Shown: positions 1 through 10,742, counted from the stretch's first letter. The stretch is DNA of 64,000 nucleotides from Elusimicrobiaceae bacterium (GCA_016282685.1 JAEELM010000016.1:1-64000); one strand, 5' to 3'. Made by a program: numbers and translations. The notes: generated by a model not told the origin, from the sequence alone.

Positions 1-2
1 AA

Positions 3-119
3 AAAGGTGGTAAACCGAAAAAAGTCGAAAAATGCGGTATCAAAAAAGAAAAAGGATACTTGTATTTCTTAGACAAAAAAGGCGATATTTCCAGAGCCAA
101 AATGGTAAACGCCAAATAA
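3..119 (+). CDS. 3' end of a truncated CDS (...KGGKPKKVEKCGIKKEKGYLYFLDKKGDISRAKMVNAK*), function unknown
   Basis: Open frame from the window edge to TAA at 117-119, followed directly by an intrinsic terminator. Confidence 0.6.
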   Translation, partial: KGGKPKKVEKCGIKKEKGYLYFLDKKGDISRAKMVNAK

Positions 120-134
120 GTTTACTAAACTTAA

Positions 135-160
135 ACCCCCGACTTCCGTCGGGGGTTTTT
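135..160 (+). terminator. Rho-independent terminator
   Basis: ACCCCCGAC-TTCC-GTCGGGGGT followed by a T run. Confidence 0.85.
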
Positions 161-177
161 ATTTTTCAAAACAACTG

Positions 178-1182
178 TTAATCAATAATAAACTTACGGC
201 CCTTGTACCGCTCCGCCAAAAAAGGAAATGCTTGTATGAGAGGTGTTAGATCTATCTTAAAATCCGGCACCGTTGCTTTGGTTTGAACTTGATTTATTAA
301 AATCCCACATTGCTCTTTCCCGGGTTTTAAAAATAATGTATTAAAAATGTAATCTGCTTTATCCTTTTCACATTTACAACTATTCAGTCCGGAGAGATAA
401 TCTTCAAATTTAAAATCATCTTTGTGTTCACTGGCAGCAATCGGGTTGTTCAAAATCTTCAAACGCACACAGGGAATTTTATAAGCATTGGCTATTATCA
501 AGCCATGCAAGGAAGAAGACAACACCGCTTTACATTGCAAAATTTCATCTACAAATGTATTCAGGGTTTCATATTTCCGGTTGATATTAATTATTTTAAC
601 TCCGGGAATATTTTCAAATAGAGGAATAAATTTTTCCTGGGACCAATGCAACACAATACCCAGTTCAAATTTTTTAGTTTGCTTTGGATAATAAATTTGA
701 GGCATTACCAAAGCCGGATCCGCATAAACTGCCGGGCATTGATACCCAGACTTAAGCAAGATTTCCCGCGTTAATTTTCCTCTTACGGCCAAGTAGAGCG
801 GCCGACCGGTTTTTCGCCGAATCCATTGCCTAAACTTCGTTAACTTTATCTTATAATAAGCTTGCGGTGACAAAAAACCGCTTCCCCACACCACCGCATT
901 TGAACACATTTCATTTCTGTTTAATACAGAACCCACCGAATCCAAATGATAAATGTTGTTTTCCGGATATTTTACCACCGCTTTGCCGGATAGTTGCTCT
1001 ACAATATATCGGGCCAATAAATCCCCATAGTTTCCTGCCGCATAGTCTGTAGCTATGCACACAGTGATTTTTCCGCTGTCCTTTCCTGCCAAACATTTTT
1101 TAAGTATACCATCTATAGACGGGTCTTTACCATTCAAAACAGAGATATTATCCTCTTTATTTAATCTTAGAAGCATAATCAC
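178..1182 (-). CDS. Polysaccharide pyruvyl transferase family protein
   Basis: 334 aa; ATDYAAGNYGDLLARYI N-terminus, VWGSGF and SSSLHGLIIANAYKIP motifs typical of the family. Confidence 0.75.
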   Translation of the reverse strand: MIMLLRLNKEDNISVLNGKDPSIDGILKKCLAGKDSGKITVCIATDYAAGNYGDLLARYIVEQLSGKAVVKYPENNIYHLDSVGSVLNRNEMCSNAVVWGSGFLSPQAYYKIKLTKFRQWIRRKTGRPLYLAVRGKLTREILLKSGYQCPAVYADPALVMPQIYYPKQTKKFELGIVLHWSQEKFIPLFENIPGVKIININRKYETLNTFVDEILQCKAVLSSSLHGLIIANAYKIPCVRLKILNNPIAASEHKDDFKFEDYLSGLNSCKCEKDKADYIFNTLFLKPGKEQCGILINQVQTKATVPDFKIDLTPLIQAFPFLAERYKGRKFIID

Positions 1183-1435
1183 GGTGTCCGAAAGAGAATC
1201 TTTTAATCAAAAGCAAAATAGAAACCACTTTGGGGCTATTTTACTGCAACTATCTGCTATTATAGTAACAAAAATCAGCCTTGATTTTATAAAAAAATTC
1301 TTTATACTATTCGTATCTGCAGGGTTTGGAGGCTCACCAAAGAATTCTAATATCTACCCGTAATTTCCTTGTGCACCCCAAATAGGGGACAGGGGGATTG
1401 GTTTTTGTTCCGTACGCGCGGGCGCGAACTATTCG

Positions 1436-1465
1436 TTGACAACGCGTCCCTAATAATGATTTAAT
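1436..1465 (+). promoter_or_regulatory. Candidate sigma70-like promoter upstream of hpf
   Basis: TTGACA (1436-1441), 18-nt spacer, TTTAAT (1460-1465), about 45 nt before the hpf start. Confidence 0.45.
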
Positions 1466-1509
1466 GATAATACGGGGGTATTCTCTCGTAATGACCAACG
1501 GAGGAGTAT

Positions 1510-2058
1510 ATGGATATTAAAATTACGGCAAAAAACATTAAATTAACTGCCGCTATCAAAGAATACATCAATACGCGTGTAAGCAAAGTGGAAAACTTTT
1601 TTGACAATATCGTTTCCGCTCAAGTGCTTATCTCTGTAGAGAAAAAAATTAACCAACGCGCGGAAATCATTTTATACACAGGGGCCAAATCTACTATTAA
1701 CGCCAGCGCCGTGGAAAACAACCTATATAAAGCCATCGACGCCGCCGCTACCAAAGCAGAAGCCCAAGCTAAAAAACTCAAAAACAAAGTAAAAAACCGC
1801 AAATCTTCTAAAAAATCCGTAAAAAATATGGAAGTAGAAGCATTTGAACCTGTCATCATGCCGCAAAATGACGTTAAGTTTTCCGTCATTAAACAAGTGG
1901 AAGTTTCCCCTATGAACCCGGAAGATGCCGCCTATGAAATGGAACGGTTGGGTTATTCCTTCTGGATGTTCTTAGACGAATCTTCCAAACAAATCAACCT
2001 TATTTTCAAACGGTTGGACGGCACATACGGTTTAATTAAACCGATTAAAAAGAAATAA
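1510..2058 (+). CDS. hpf: Ribosome hibernation promoting factor, long form
   Basis: N-terminal HPF/RaiA domain (MDIKITAKNIKLTAAIKEYI) and C-terminal long-HPF domain (MNPEDAAYEMERLGYSFWMFLDE); RBS GGAGG upstream. Confidence 0.9.
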   Translation: MDIKITAKNIKLTAAIKEYINTRVSKVENFFDNIVSAQVLISVEKKINQRAEIILYTGAKSTINASAVENNLYKAIDAAATKAEAQAKKLKNKVKNRKSSKKSVKNMEVEAFEPVIMPQNDVKFSVIKQVEVSPMNPEDAAYEMERLGYSFWMFLDESSKQINLIFKRLDGTYGLIKPIKKK

Positions 2059-2069
2059 GCCGGAGGGCG

Positions 2070-3020
2070 GTGGTGGAATTTACCAAATCTATTACCGTAG
2101 CAGAACTACTCCAAGTGAAAGCCCTTCACTTGGAGTTAGTTTGCGGTAAACGCTATATCCACCGCGAAATTGTCCAGCCCAGCGTCAACCGCCCGGGATT
2201 AGCCTTAAGCGGTCAACTTACCAATTTCCGTGCCGATTCCGTACAAGTTTTCGGCCACAGCGAATATGAGTTTTGTCTAAAAGAAAACAAAACCCGTCTG
2301 CGTGCAAACATCACCAAAATTTTAAGCGAAGGAACTGCCCCCTGTATTGTAATGACCGGGGACTTGGACCCGTTGCCGGCTATACGTAAAGGGTGTTTGA
2401 ACGCAGATGTTCCCGTTTTGAAAACAACCATGGATTCTTCCGCTTTTATGGCGGAATTTTCCCGTTTTGTAGATGAAAAACTTTCCCCCATCACGCACAT
2501 CCACGGCGTGTTGGTGCGTGTAAGCGGTATTGGGGTACTCATCCGCGGAGATGCCGGTATCGGTAAAAGCGAATGCGCTTTGGAGCTTATTAAACGCGGT
2601 CACATTTTAGTGGCAGATGATGTGGTGGAAGTACAAAAAAGATGGGGCCGATATTTAGTGGGTTCTTGTCCAGCAATGCTCAAACACTATATGGAAGTAC
2701 GTGGACTGGGAATTTTGGATGTACCTCTTTTGTTCGGGGTAGGGTCCACATTGGAAGAAACCAATATTGATATGGAGGTATTTTTAACCTCTCCTACCAA
2801 ACAACCCATTGACCGTTTAGGTGTTGAACAAAAGACGACCGACATTTTAGGCGTGGAAGTTCCCTCCTTGCATTTACCGGTTACACCGGGGCGCAACTTG
2901 GCTGTTTTAATAGAGGTAGCTTCCTTGAACCAGCAACTCAAAAGCCAAGGAATTTTCTCGGCCAAAGAATTTAGTCAAAAAATTTTAGATAAAATGAAAA
3001 AAGGAAATCATGGCAAATAA
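2070..3020 (+). CDS. hprK: HPr kinase/phosphorylase
   Basis: P-loop [14 protein letters not shown] and HprK signature [18 protein letters not shown] start. Confidence 0.93.
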   Translation: MVEFTKSITVAELLQVKALHLELVCGKRYIHREIVQPSVNRPGLALSGQLTNFRADSVQVFGHSEYEFCLKENKTRLRANITKILSEGTAPCIVMTGDLDPLPAIRKGCLNADVPVLKTTMDSSAFMAEFSRFVDEKLSPITHIHGVLVRVSGIGVLIRGDAGIGKSECALELIKRGHILVADDVVEVQKRWGRYLVGSCPAMLKHYMEVRGLGILDVPLLFGVGSTLEETNIDMEVFLTSPTKQPIDRLGVEQKTTDILGVEVPSLHLPVTPGRNLAVLIEVASLNQQLKSQGIFSAKEFSQKILDKMKKGNHGK

Positions 3021-3870
3021 TACAAAACGCCGTATCTTTATTATTACCGGCATGAGCGGAGCAGGAAAATCCCAAGCATTAAAAATTTTTGGGGACTTCG
3101 GGTTTTTCTGCGTGGACAACTTGCCCATCGCCTTATTCCAGCATTTTATTGACTATCTGCGCGCCTCCGGAAGCCGGCAAGATATCGCCCTAGGAATTGA
3201 CGTGCGCGAAGGAGACCGCTTAAAAGAGTTGCCAAAAATGCTTAACAGCATGACTGCCGATGATTTTATAGTAAAAGTGTTGTTCTTGGATGCCGCCGAA
3301 GATTGTTTGATCCGGCGTTTTTCTGAAACAAAGCATCGCCATCCTATTCACAAAAAATTATCTGCTGCCATTTCGCATGAACGCAAAACACTGAGCCCCA
3401 TTCGCTCCTTGGCTGACAAAGTAATTGATACTTCCAATTTGAAATTGGGAGAACTCAAAGAAAAACTTTCCGCTTTATTAGGATATACCCGCGAAGGGGA
3501 AATGCAAATCTCTGTGGCTTCTTTCGGATTCAAAAACGGTATTTTGCAAGATTGCGATATTGTAATGGACGTACGCTTTTTACCTAATCCCTATTACGTG
3601 GCCGATTTAAAAGAAAAAACCGGGCTGGACAAACCCGTTCAAGATTACATTCTTTCTTTTAAAGAAACACATGAATTTATTGATAAATTCGTAGATTTAA
3701 TTCAATACTTGATTCCTAAATATATTCAAGAAGGAAAAAGTTATCTTACCATTGCCATGGGTTGCACAGGCGGTCAACACAGAAGTGTTTTTATGGCACA
3801 TGAAATTGCACGCCGCTTAAACAAAATGGGGTTAACTGCTTCCGAATTTCACAGAGATATAGAGGTATAA
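3010..3870 (+). CDS. rapZ: RapZ-family nucleotide-binding protein
   Basis: [26 protein letters not shown] and C-terminal [17 protein letters not shown]. Confidence 0.93.
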   Translation: MANNTKRRIFIITGMSGAGKSQALKIFGDFGFFCVDNLPIALFQHFIDYLRASGSRQDIALGIDVREGDRLKELPKMLNSMTADDFIVKVLFLDAAEDCLIRRFSETKHRHPIHKKLSAAISHERKTLSPIRSLADKVIDTSNLKLGELKEKLSALLGYTREGEMQISVASFGFKNGILQDCDIVMDVRFLPNPYYVADLKEKTGLDKPVQDYILSFKETHEFIDKFVDLIQYLIPKYIQEGKSYLTIAMGCTGGQHRSVFMAHEIARRLNKMGLTASEFHRDIEV

Positions 3871-3873
3871 CAT

Positions 3874-4269
3874 ATGGTAAATATTATTCTGGTTACACAT
3901 GGCAATCTTGCCCAACAAATGCTAGATACTGCAGCGCAAATTATCGGCAAACCGGCCGAAGGATTTGCCACTTTTGCAGTGACTACCGTGGCTTCCGTAG
4001 AACAAGAAGCTGCCAAATTAAAAGCCCAACTGGAAACTTGCCAAGACGGTGCCCTCATCTTGACCGATATATTCGGTGGCAGTGCCACCAATATTTCTTT
4101 GACAGCCAGCAAAGATTTGTCCAATTGTTATGTTATCACCGGGCTGAATTTGAGCATGTTGTTAACAGCTATCAACAGCCGTAAAAAATTATCTACTAAA
4201 GAATTGGCCGAAAAAATTGAAGCTGATGGAAAACGTGCCGTCATTAACGCAACGGAATTATTGATTTAG
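3874..4269 (+). CDS. PTS mannose-family EIIA component
   Basis: VTHGNLAQQML active-site region, DIFGGSATNISL. Confidence 0.88.
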   Translation: MVNIILVTHGNLAQQMLDTAAQIIGKPAEGFATFAVTTVASVEQEAAKLKAQLETCQDGALILTDIFGGSATNISLTASKDLSNCYVITGLNLSMLLTAINSRKKLSTKELAEKIEADGKRAVINATELLI

Positions 4270-4276
4270 GAGAAAT

Positions 4277-4744
4277 ATGCCTATTGTTTTTGCCCGCGTA
4301 GATGATCGTTTAATTCACGGTCAAATCGTGCAAGCGTGGTTGCCGGAGCTCAACGTGGATGAAGTACTCATCCCCGTTTCCAAGAGCCGTGCGGCCATGC
4401 TTAATCGCGGCCTGTTGCGCCTTAGTTTACCCTATGAATACAAGCTTACAATTTTAGATTCACACGATTGCATGCGTTATGCCTTGGATGCCAAACAACG
4501 CATTTTTTTGTTAATGGGCACATTGCAGGAATTTACAGACATGATTGAAGATGGCTTGCAAATTAAATCTCTAAATATAGGCGGAATGCATTTTAAAGAA
4601 AACGCACAAAAATTAGACGACAACGTTTTCTTGGATAATCAAGACAAACGTTTGCTAAAACTGGTGCGGGATTTAGGAATTACCATTGAAACCCGTGCTG
4701 TGCCAACGTCGCAATCGATCTCTGTGCTAGAGGTGTTAGGATGA
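4277..4744 (+). CDS. PTS mannose-family EIIB component
   Basis: ARVDDRLIHGQIVQAW active-site motif. Confidence 0.92.
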   Translation: MPIVFARVDDRLIHGQIVQAWLPELNVDEVLIPVSKSRAAMLNRGLLRLSLPYEYKLTILDSHDCMRYALDAKQRIFLLMGTLQEFTDMIEDGLQIKSLNIGGMHFKENAQKLDDNVFLDNQDKRLLKLVRDLGITIETRAVPTSQSISVLEVLG

Positions 4745-5349
4745 CCAGTCCCACTTTACTTCTTCTTTGTTTATTTGCCACTGTTTTGGAACTAGACACC
4801 ACTTATGCTTTCCAACTTACTTTTTCTCGCGGAATTATTGCCGGTCCGTTACTTTCCCTTTTAACCGGCGATTTAATAGCCGGTTTACAGGTAGGAATTT
4901 TTACCGAATTGTTGTTTTCCGATATTAATCCTTTAGGCGGAGTATTGCCTCCCAGTGCAGTAGGCTGTTGTGCTGTTACGTTGGCGCTAAATTTTTTAGG
5001 AACTCCCCTCCCCGTAGCTTTCTTTTTAGGGGTACTGGCCGCCTTTGCTTTTGCGTATGCGGAACGTTCTGTACGTAAAATTCGTTGCCGTTGGATTGGC
5101 AATTGGGAAAAAAAGATCATGGAACAACCCCGGTTAATTAATCGTACGGTTTTCCTTTCGTTACTTACTTCTTTTGCATCCACCTTTTTATTATTTAGTT
5201 TATTTATTATAGCAGGAACTGCTTTGTGCAAATGGCTACTGCCTCATTTGCCGGAACAGTCCCTCCTGGCGTTTAAATTGGCATTCATGGCGGTCCCGTG
5301 GATTGGGATTACAACCTTGTTGTATTCGTTCCGCCTAAAAACAAAATAA
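4741..5349 (+). CDS. PTS mannose-family EIIC component
   Basis: Hydrophobic EIIC-like protein between EIIB and EIID; ATGA overlap with EIIB. Confidence 0.8.
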   Translation: MTSPTLLLLCLFATVLELDTTYAFQLTFSRGIIAGPLLSLLTGDLIAGLQVGIFTELLFSDINPLGGVLPPSAVGCCAVTLALNFLGTPLPVAFFLGVLAAFAFAYAERSVRKIRCRWIGNWEKKIMEQPRLINRTVFLSLLTSFASTFLLFSLFIIAGTALCKWLLPHLPEQSLLAFKLAFMAVPWIGITTLLYSFRLKTK

Positions 5350-5351
5350 AT

Positions 5352-6176
5352 ATGAAATTCACATTGCAATTGCAATTATTTTTGCGATCATTTTTCCTTC
5401 AGACCAGTTGGAATTATGTAAGATATCAAAACATTGGGCTGACGTTCATAATGTGGCCCTGGCTTAAGTATTTGTATAAGGAAAATCCCCAACAATTACC
5501 CTCTGTTTTGGAACGTTATCTGGAAACTTTTAACACACATCCGGTAATGGCTTCCTTCTGCTTTGGAGCCTTAGCCAAGCAAGAAGAAAAAATTGCCAAA
5601 GACCGCTCCTCCGATCACGTACAAAAAAACTTATTGCGATGGGTAGATACCCGCCGAAGTCTTTCCATCACTACCGCTTCTATCGGGGACCGCCTTTTTT
5701 GGGGTTCTCTCAAACCGCTTACCCTACTTTTAGCTCTGTTTATTTGTTTGTTTCTGCACATTAATTTTTTTGAACCAGACTTGGCACAAACAGAGCCGTC
5801 TGCTTATATTTGGGTAGCATTGTTAAGTGCATGGTTAGTGTTCAACTCGGTGGCTTTATTCGTGAAATGGATTGGTATTTCGCTGGGGTATCGTTGTGAA
5901 GAAAATGTTTGTTTCGGGTTGATTTGTTTCGATTGGAACAAAACTATTTACTATGCCAAAAAGATTGGTATTTTATTGGCACTTTTGATGTTATTCTTGG
6001 GTGCGTATTTCTTTTTCAAAGCAACCGGACCTTTGCCCAATTACCACGCCATGGCCCGTGGAACATTAATGGTGTTTTTCATTTTGTGTAGTTGGATGGC
6101 ACACAAGTTGCGTGTTGCCAATCTTTATATTTATTTGATTGCCGTACTGATGTTTGGCTTGGTTAGTTTATTTTAA
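5352..6176 (+). CDS. PTS mannose-family EIID component
   Basis: RSFFLQTSWNYVRYQNIGLTFIMWPWLKYLY N-terminus typical of EIID; likely start ATG 5352 rather than the ORF start 5298. Confidence 0.88.
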   Translation: MKFTLQLQLFLRSFFLQTSWNYVRYQNIGLTFIMWPWLKYLYKENPQQLPSVLERYLETFNTHPVMASFCFGALAKQEEKIAKDRSSDHVQKNLLRWVDTRRSLSITTASIGDRLFWGSLKPLTLLLALFICLFLHINFFEPDLAQTEPSAYIWVALLSAWLVFNSVALFVKWIGISLGYRCEENVCFGLICFDWNKTIYYAKKIGILLALLMLFLGAYFFFKATGPLPNYHAMARGTLMVFFILCSWMAHKLRVANLYIYLIAVLMFGLVSLF

Positions 6177-6188
6177 TAGGGAGTTACC

Positions 6189-6458
6189 GTGATACAGCAA
6201 GAACTTAAAATTATCAATCGTTTAGGGATCCATGCCCGCCCGGCAGCTCTTATTGCACAAACAGCTGCTAATTTTGTTTGTGAAATAAAACTTATAAAAG
6301 ACAACATCTCCGTTGATGCTAAAAGCATTATGGGCGTAATGATGCTGGCCGCAGAATGCGGTTCCAGTGTGCAAGTAATAACCAAAGGCGCAGATGAAAA
6401 AGAAGCTGCCGACGCTCTAAAAAATTTATTTGAAAACAAATTTAACGAGGAATTTTAA
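6189..6458 (+). CDS. ptsH: Phosphocarrier protein HPr
   Basis: NRLGIHARPAALIAQ (His site) and DAKSIMGVMMLA (Ser site). Confidence 0.95.
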   Translation: MIQQELKIINRLGIHARPAALIAQTAANFVCEIKLIKDNISVDAKSIMGVMMLAAECGSSVQVITKGADEKEAADALKNLFENKFNEEF

Positions 6459-6461
6459 TTC

Positions 6462-8201
6462 ATGCTTGTACTAAAAGGTGTGCCTGCAAGTCCTGGTATT
6501 GCCATCGGTCCGGCCATTTTGCTACCCGGTGAGCAGATTATTGTACCCGTGCAGCATATCAACGCCGCAGAGGCTTCTGCCGAGTTGCAAAAAATCTTGC
6601 GGGCCATTGAAAAAACATCGGAAGAATTAGACCAATGTGAAAAAAAAGTACAAGCTTCTTTGGGAACGGAATATGCTAATTTAATGTCCACTCATAAACT
6701 AATTTTGCAAGATCCGGCATTAAAAAATTCCATCATTCAAAAAATTACCAAAGAACACCTCTCCGCCCGTTCCGCACTTTGTGTTACGTTACAAGAACTG
6801 GCCGCTAATTTTGACAAGATAGAAGATCCCTTTTTCAAAGAACGCCGCAATGATATTTTTGACGTTGGCAAGCGTCTTTCTGCCAATCTGGTAGGAGGAA
6901 AACAAGAGTTTTTGGCTTCCATTCATACTCCTTCTTTATTGGTGGCGCATGATTTATTCCCTTCTGACACCATTGCCCTCCCGGAAAACCACGTAACCGG
7001 TTTCTGTACAGATTTAGGGGGTAAAACCAGTCACACGGCTCTTTTGGCACAAAGTTTAAACATCCCGGCAGTTGTGGGTTTGTCCACTGCTTCCAAAGAC
7101 GTGAAAAATGGGGATATTCTTATTATCGACGGAGAAAATGGTCTCCTTGTCATCAACCCGGACCGTTATACCCTTTCTAACTATCGTAAAATTCAGCGGG
7201 AGTTAAAGAAAACAGAATCCTTATTAAAAACAATCAACCATTTACCGGGGATTACCCAAGACGGTCATCAAATCAATCTGTACGTCAATTATGACCCGCG
7301 TACCGATACAAAAGAAAATAAACGATTGGTCACAGACGGGCTCGGTTTATTGCGTACTGAATTTTTGTTCATGAACACCCCGCAGCCTCCTTCGGAAGAT
7401 ATCCAGTATTCTACATATTTGGCAGTTGCCAAACGTTTTGATATGCGCCCCGTTACCATTCGCTTGGCTGATTTAGGGGCCGATAAAATGCCGGATTTCC
7501 CTTTAGATGAAATTGATGAGGACGACAATCCTTTCATGGGATGCCGCGGAGTAAGGTTACTTCTTAAGAACCCAGACTTATTACATACTCAATTGCGCGC
7601 CATTGTGCGTGTAGCTTGCGAAGTTCCCGCCCAAGTGCGCATCATGATTCCAATGGTGTCTTCCGTAGAAGAAGTACGCCATGTGCGAGCTGCTTTTGAG
7701 CAAGTTTTATCCGAAATAGAAAAAGATAATAAGAAACCTGTAAATAAAATTGCATTGGGAGCCATGATTGAGGTCCCGGCTGCTGCCATTGCCCTAGACG
7801 GCATGATTAATGACTTGGATTTTGTGTCTATTGGCACAAACGATTTAATCCAATACCTCGTAGCTGTAGACCGCGTCAACCCGGATGTAGCGCACATGTA
7901 TGATCCTTGCCATCCGGCTGTAGGACGCACTATTCACGATATTATTCAGACCACACACCAACGCGGGAAGAGTGTGACCATCTGTGGAGAAATCGCCTCC
8001 GACACGAAAATGTTACCATTACTTATTGGATGGCATGTGGACGGCCTTTCCGTTACCCCGCGTATGTATTTACGTGTTAAAAATTCCATTCGCAATTTGA
8101 ATTTTGATACCTGCTCTGACTTGGCGCAAGCTGCGCTGTTAATGGGCAGTTCCGAAGAAATCCGTAATTTAATCGAGCAAAACCAACATGAAGATTCGTA
8201 A
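6462..8201 (+). CDS. ptsI: PTS enzyme I (phosphoenolpyruvate-protein phosphotransferase)
   Basis: GGKTSHTALLAQSLNIPAVVG, GLLRTEFLFM, SIGTNDLIQYLVAVDR. Confidence 0.96.
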   Translation: MLVLKGVPASPGIAIGPAILLPGEQIIVPVQHINAAEASAELQKILRAIEKTSEELDQCEKKVQASLGTEYANLMSTHKLILQDPALKNSIIQKITKEHLSARSALCVTLQELAANFDKIEDPFFKERRNDIFDVGKRLSANLVGGKQEFLASIHTPSLLVAHDLFPSDTIALPENHVTGFCTDLGGKTSHTALLAQSLNIPAVVGLSTASKDVKNGDILIIDGENGLLVINPDRYTLSNYRKIQRELKKTESLLKTINHLPGITQDGHQINLYVNYDPRTDTKENKRLVTDGLGLLRTEFLFMNTPQPPSEDIQYSTYLAVAKRFDMRPVTIRLADLGADKMPDFPLDEIDEDDNPFMGCRGVRLLLKNPDLLHTQLRAIVRVACEVPAQVRIMIPMVSSVEEVRHVRAAFEQVLSEIEKDNKKPVNKIALGAMIEVPAAAIALDGMINDLDFVSIGTNDLIQYLVAVDRVNPDVAHMYDPCHPAVGRTIHDIIQTTHQRGKSVTICGEIASDTKMLPLLIGWHVDGLSVTPRMYLRVKNSIRNLNFDTCSDLAQAALLMGSSEEIRNLIEQNQHEDS

Positions 8202-10017
8202 TTTTTCCATTGTAGCCCATATTGACCACGGCAAGACAACCCTTTCTGATCGTATTTTAGAAGACACCGGCACCGTTCCTAAGCGAAAGATGCAAGCCCA
8301 ACTTTTAGACGGTATGGATTTGGAACGGGAACGGGGCATTACTATCAAAGCAAAAGCCGTACGTATTGCCTACAAAGATTATATCTTAAACCTCATTGAT
8401 ACCCCCGGCCATGTAGATTTTTCTTACGAAGTAGCGCGGTCACTCCGCGCCTGCGAAGGTGTATTACTTTTAGTGGACGCCTCCCAGGGGGTGGAAGCCC
8501 AAACCGTTGCCCATGCACATCTGGCACAAAGTTTAGGCCTTAAAATTATTCCGGTAATGAACAAGGTAGATTTATCGCAATCTGATGCAGACGCTTCCGA
8601 AGAGCAATTGTGGGATATCTTGCGTGAACCTATCGAAGCGGAGCGTGTCAGTGCTAAAACCGGCATGGGTATCGAACATTTATTGGATCGTATCATCTCC
8701 GACATTCCGGCCCCTCAAGGGAAGATTCAATCCCCCTTGCGTGCCCTTATTTTTGATTCTTATTATGATCCTTTCCGCGGTGTAATCATGTATTTGCGCA
8801 TTGTGGACGGATCTATCAAAGCGGGCCAAAATATTCAATTTATGTCCTCCGGTTCAACTTATAAAGTGGAAGAAGTAGGGTTTATGACCCCCAAACAACT
8901 CCACAAATGTGATGTATTGTCTGCCGGAGAAGTAGGATATTTGGCTGCAGGCATCAAAGACATTCACCAAGTACAAGTGGGGGACACTATTACCTTGGCC
9001 GATAATCCTGCTACCCAACCTTTGCCCGGATATGAAGAAGCTAAACCTGTTGTGTTTGCCTCCATCTTCCCGGTAGAAACGACTGATTTCCCCCTTTTGC
9101 GCAAAGCGCTTGAAAAACTCAATTTGTCGGATTCTTCTTTTCACTATCAAAGTGAAACTTCCAAAGCATTGGGATTTGGTTTCCGCTTGGGATTTATGGG
9201 AATTTTGCATATTGAAATTGTGAAAGAACGGTTAGAGCGGGAATTTAATTTGTCACTTATCGCCACTTCCCCCAACGTAGTGTATCATGTAAAATTTACG
9301 CCTCGTAAATCGCACTCACAAGAATTGGCCGCCTTGCCCGAAGCGCCCGACGATCCCGGCTATCGCATCATTGATAACCCCGCCAATTTCCCGCCGTATG
9401 GGGATATTATCGATATCAAGGAACCAGTTATTCATATTACAATCGTAACCCCAGTGGAATTTATGGATGGGGTTATGACCTTGTTAAAAGAAAAACGGGG
9501 AACTTACATCAGCATGGAGCACTTATCCAATCAACGCGTTATTATCAAGTATGAAATGCCCATGGGAGAAATGGTCATTGATTTCTATAACAAATTAAAA
9601 TCCGTATCCAAAGGGTATGCTTCCTTCGATTATGAAGTGGCCGGCTTCCGCAGTTCTGATGTTGTTTTAATGGAAATTTTGTTACATGGTACCCCGGTAG
9701 ACGCTCTTTCTACGGTTGTTCACAAAGAAAAAGCTGCCACCATTGGCCGTGCCCTGTGTGCCAAATTAAAAGAATTAATCGGCCGCCAACAATTTGAAGT
9801 AGCCGTTCAAGCTGCCGTGAACGGAAAAGTAATTGCGCGCGAAACAATCCCGGCTTTCCGCAAAGATGTAATTGCCAAATGTTACGGCGGAGATATCACA
9901 CGCAAACGTAAACTATTGGAAAAGCAAAAAGAGGGAAAGAAACGGATGAAGGCCATTGGCAGTCTAAACATTCCGCAGGAAGCCTTCGTAGCTATGCTTA
10001 AGATTGATGAAGAATAA
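8188..10017 (+). CDS. lepA: Elongation factor 4 (LepA)
   Basis: NFSIVAHIDHGKTTLSDRILE, DTPGHVDF, LepA C-terminal GGDITRKRKLLEKQKEGKKRMK. Confidence 0.97.
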   Translation: MKIRNFSIVAHIDHGKTTLSDRILEDTGTVPKRKMQAQLLDGMDLERERGITIKAKAVRIAYKDYILNLIDTPGHVDFSYEVARSLRACEGVLLLVDASQGVEAQTVAHAHLAQSLGLKIIPVMNKVDLSQSDADASEEQLWDILREPIEAERVSAKTGMGIEHLLDRIISDIPAPQGKIQSPLRALIFDSYYDPFRGVIMYLRIVDGSIKAGQNIQFMSSGSTYKVEEVGFMTPKQLHKCDVLSAGEVGYLAAGIKDIHQVQVGDTITLADNPATQPLPGYEEAKPVVFASIFPVETTDFPLLRKALEKLNLSDSSFHYQSETSKALGFGFRLGFMGILHIEIVKERLEREFNLSLIATSPNVVYHVKFTPRKSHSQELAALPEAPDDPGYRIIDNPANFPPYGDIIDIKEPVIHITIVTPVEFMDGVMTLLKEKRGTYISMEHLSNQRVIIKYEMPMGEMVIDFYNKLKSVSKGYASFDYEVAGFRSSDVVLMEILLHGTPVDALSTVVHKEKAATIGRALCAKLKELIGRQQFEVAVQAAVNGKVIARETIPAFRKDVIAKCYGGDITRKRKLLEKQKEGKKRMKAIGSLNIPQEAFVAMLKIDEE

Positions 10018-10019
10018 AA

Positions 10020-10045
10020 AAGGGGAGCGCAATAACGCTCCCCTT
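10020..10045. terminator. Bidirectional intrinsic terminator between convergent genes
   Basis: AAGGGGAGCG-CAATAA-CGCTCCCCTT. Confidence 0.8.
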
Positions 10046-10061
10046 GGTAGTTCATTTAACT

Positions 10062-10742
10062 TCACCGGAAGCTAAATGTTAACGCTAACGACACATAGCT
10101 GTACCTTTTTTCTCCTATCGTTGTATCTACTCCTACTTTAGAGGCCAAATCTCCCATATCGTAGGTGAAGGAATTATAACGTCCTTCTATACCAAAGGCA
10201 TAATTGGCCCCCAAATCGACCTCCCAACCTAAGCCGGCGTAATATCCCAGCGAAGCGGAAGTATGGTCCCGCGAAGTTTCATAATAATCATTTTCAATAT
10301 ATTTAATTTCACCGTTGGTCAATGTTAATCCGGCTCCGAAAGGAATGTATAAACGAGTCGTTCCCTCCGGATTTAAGTAAAGCCGTCCGGCGGCCATTAA
10401 ATGCATTAAAGACGTGTCCAATTCCACTCTGTAATCGTCCAGGTGATGGCCATGCCAAACAAAGAATTCCTTATCACTTCCGGCAAAACCGCTTAAACGC
10501 AAATCTCCGCCGATACTTAAGTACGGGTTTACAAAATTCTGCACAGAGAACCCAAGCTCTCCGCCAAAATTTCCCCAGGCAAAATCTTTTTCTCCCGCAA
10601 ATTCTATACCGGTTCGCTGTAACCCTGCACTTAAACCGCCATACAAACTAAAGAATGTCTGGCCGGCATCCACGCCTTGCCCCATTGCCGTTAAAGGAAA
10701 AAACAGCATGCTAATAAAAATAAAAAAATATTGTTTACGCAT
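10062..10742 (-). CDS. Outer-membrane beta-barrel-like protein
   Basis: Signal peptide MRKQYFFIFISMLFFPLTAMGQ, alternating amphipathic strands, C-terminal aromatic (ALTFSFR); internal Met start preferred. Confidence 0.65.
   Translation of the reverse strand: MRKQYFFIFISMLFFPLTAMGQGVDAGQTFFSLYGGLSAGLQRTGIEFAGEKDFAWGNFGGELGFSVQNFVNPYLSIGGDLRLSGFAGSDKEFFVWHGHHLDDYRVELDTSLMHLMAAGRLYLNPEGTTRLYIPFGAGLTLTNGEIKYIENDYYETSRDHTSASLGYYAGLGWEVDLGANYAFGIEGRYNSFTYDMGDLASKVGVDTTIGEKRYSYVSLALTFSFR

Noticed and set aside
2322-2603. Short minus-strand ORFs inside hprK and similar ORFs inside lepA, ptsI, uvrB
   Set aside because: Nested antisense ORFs with no RBS or domain support.
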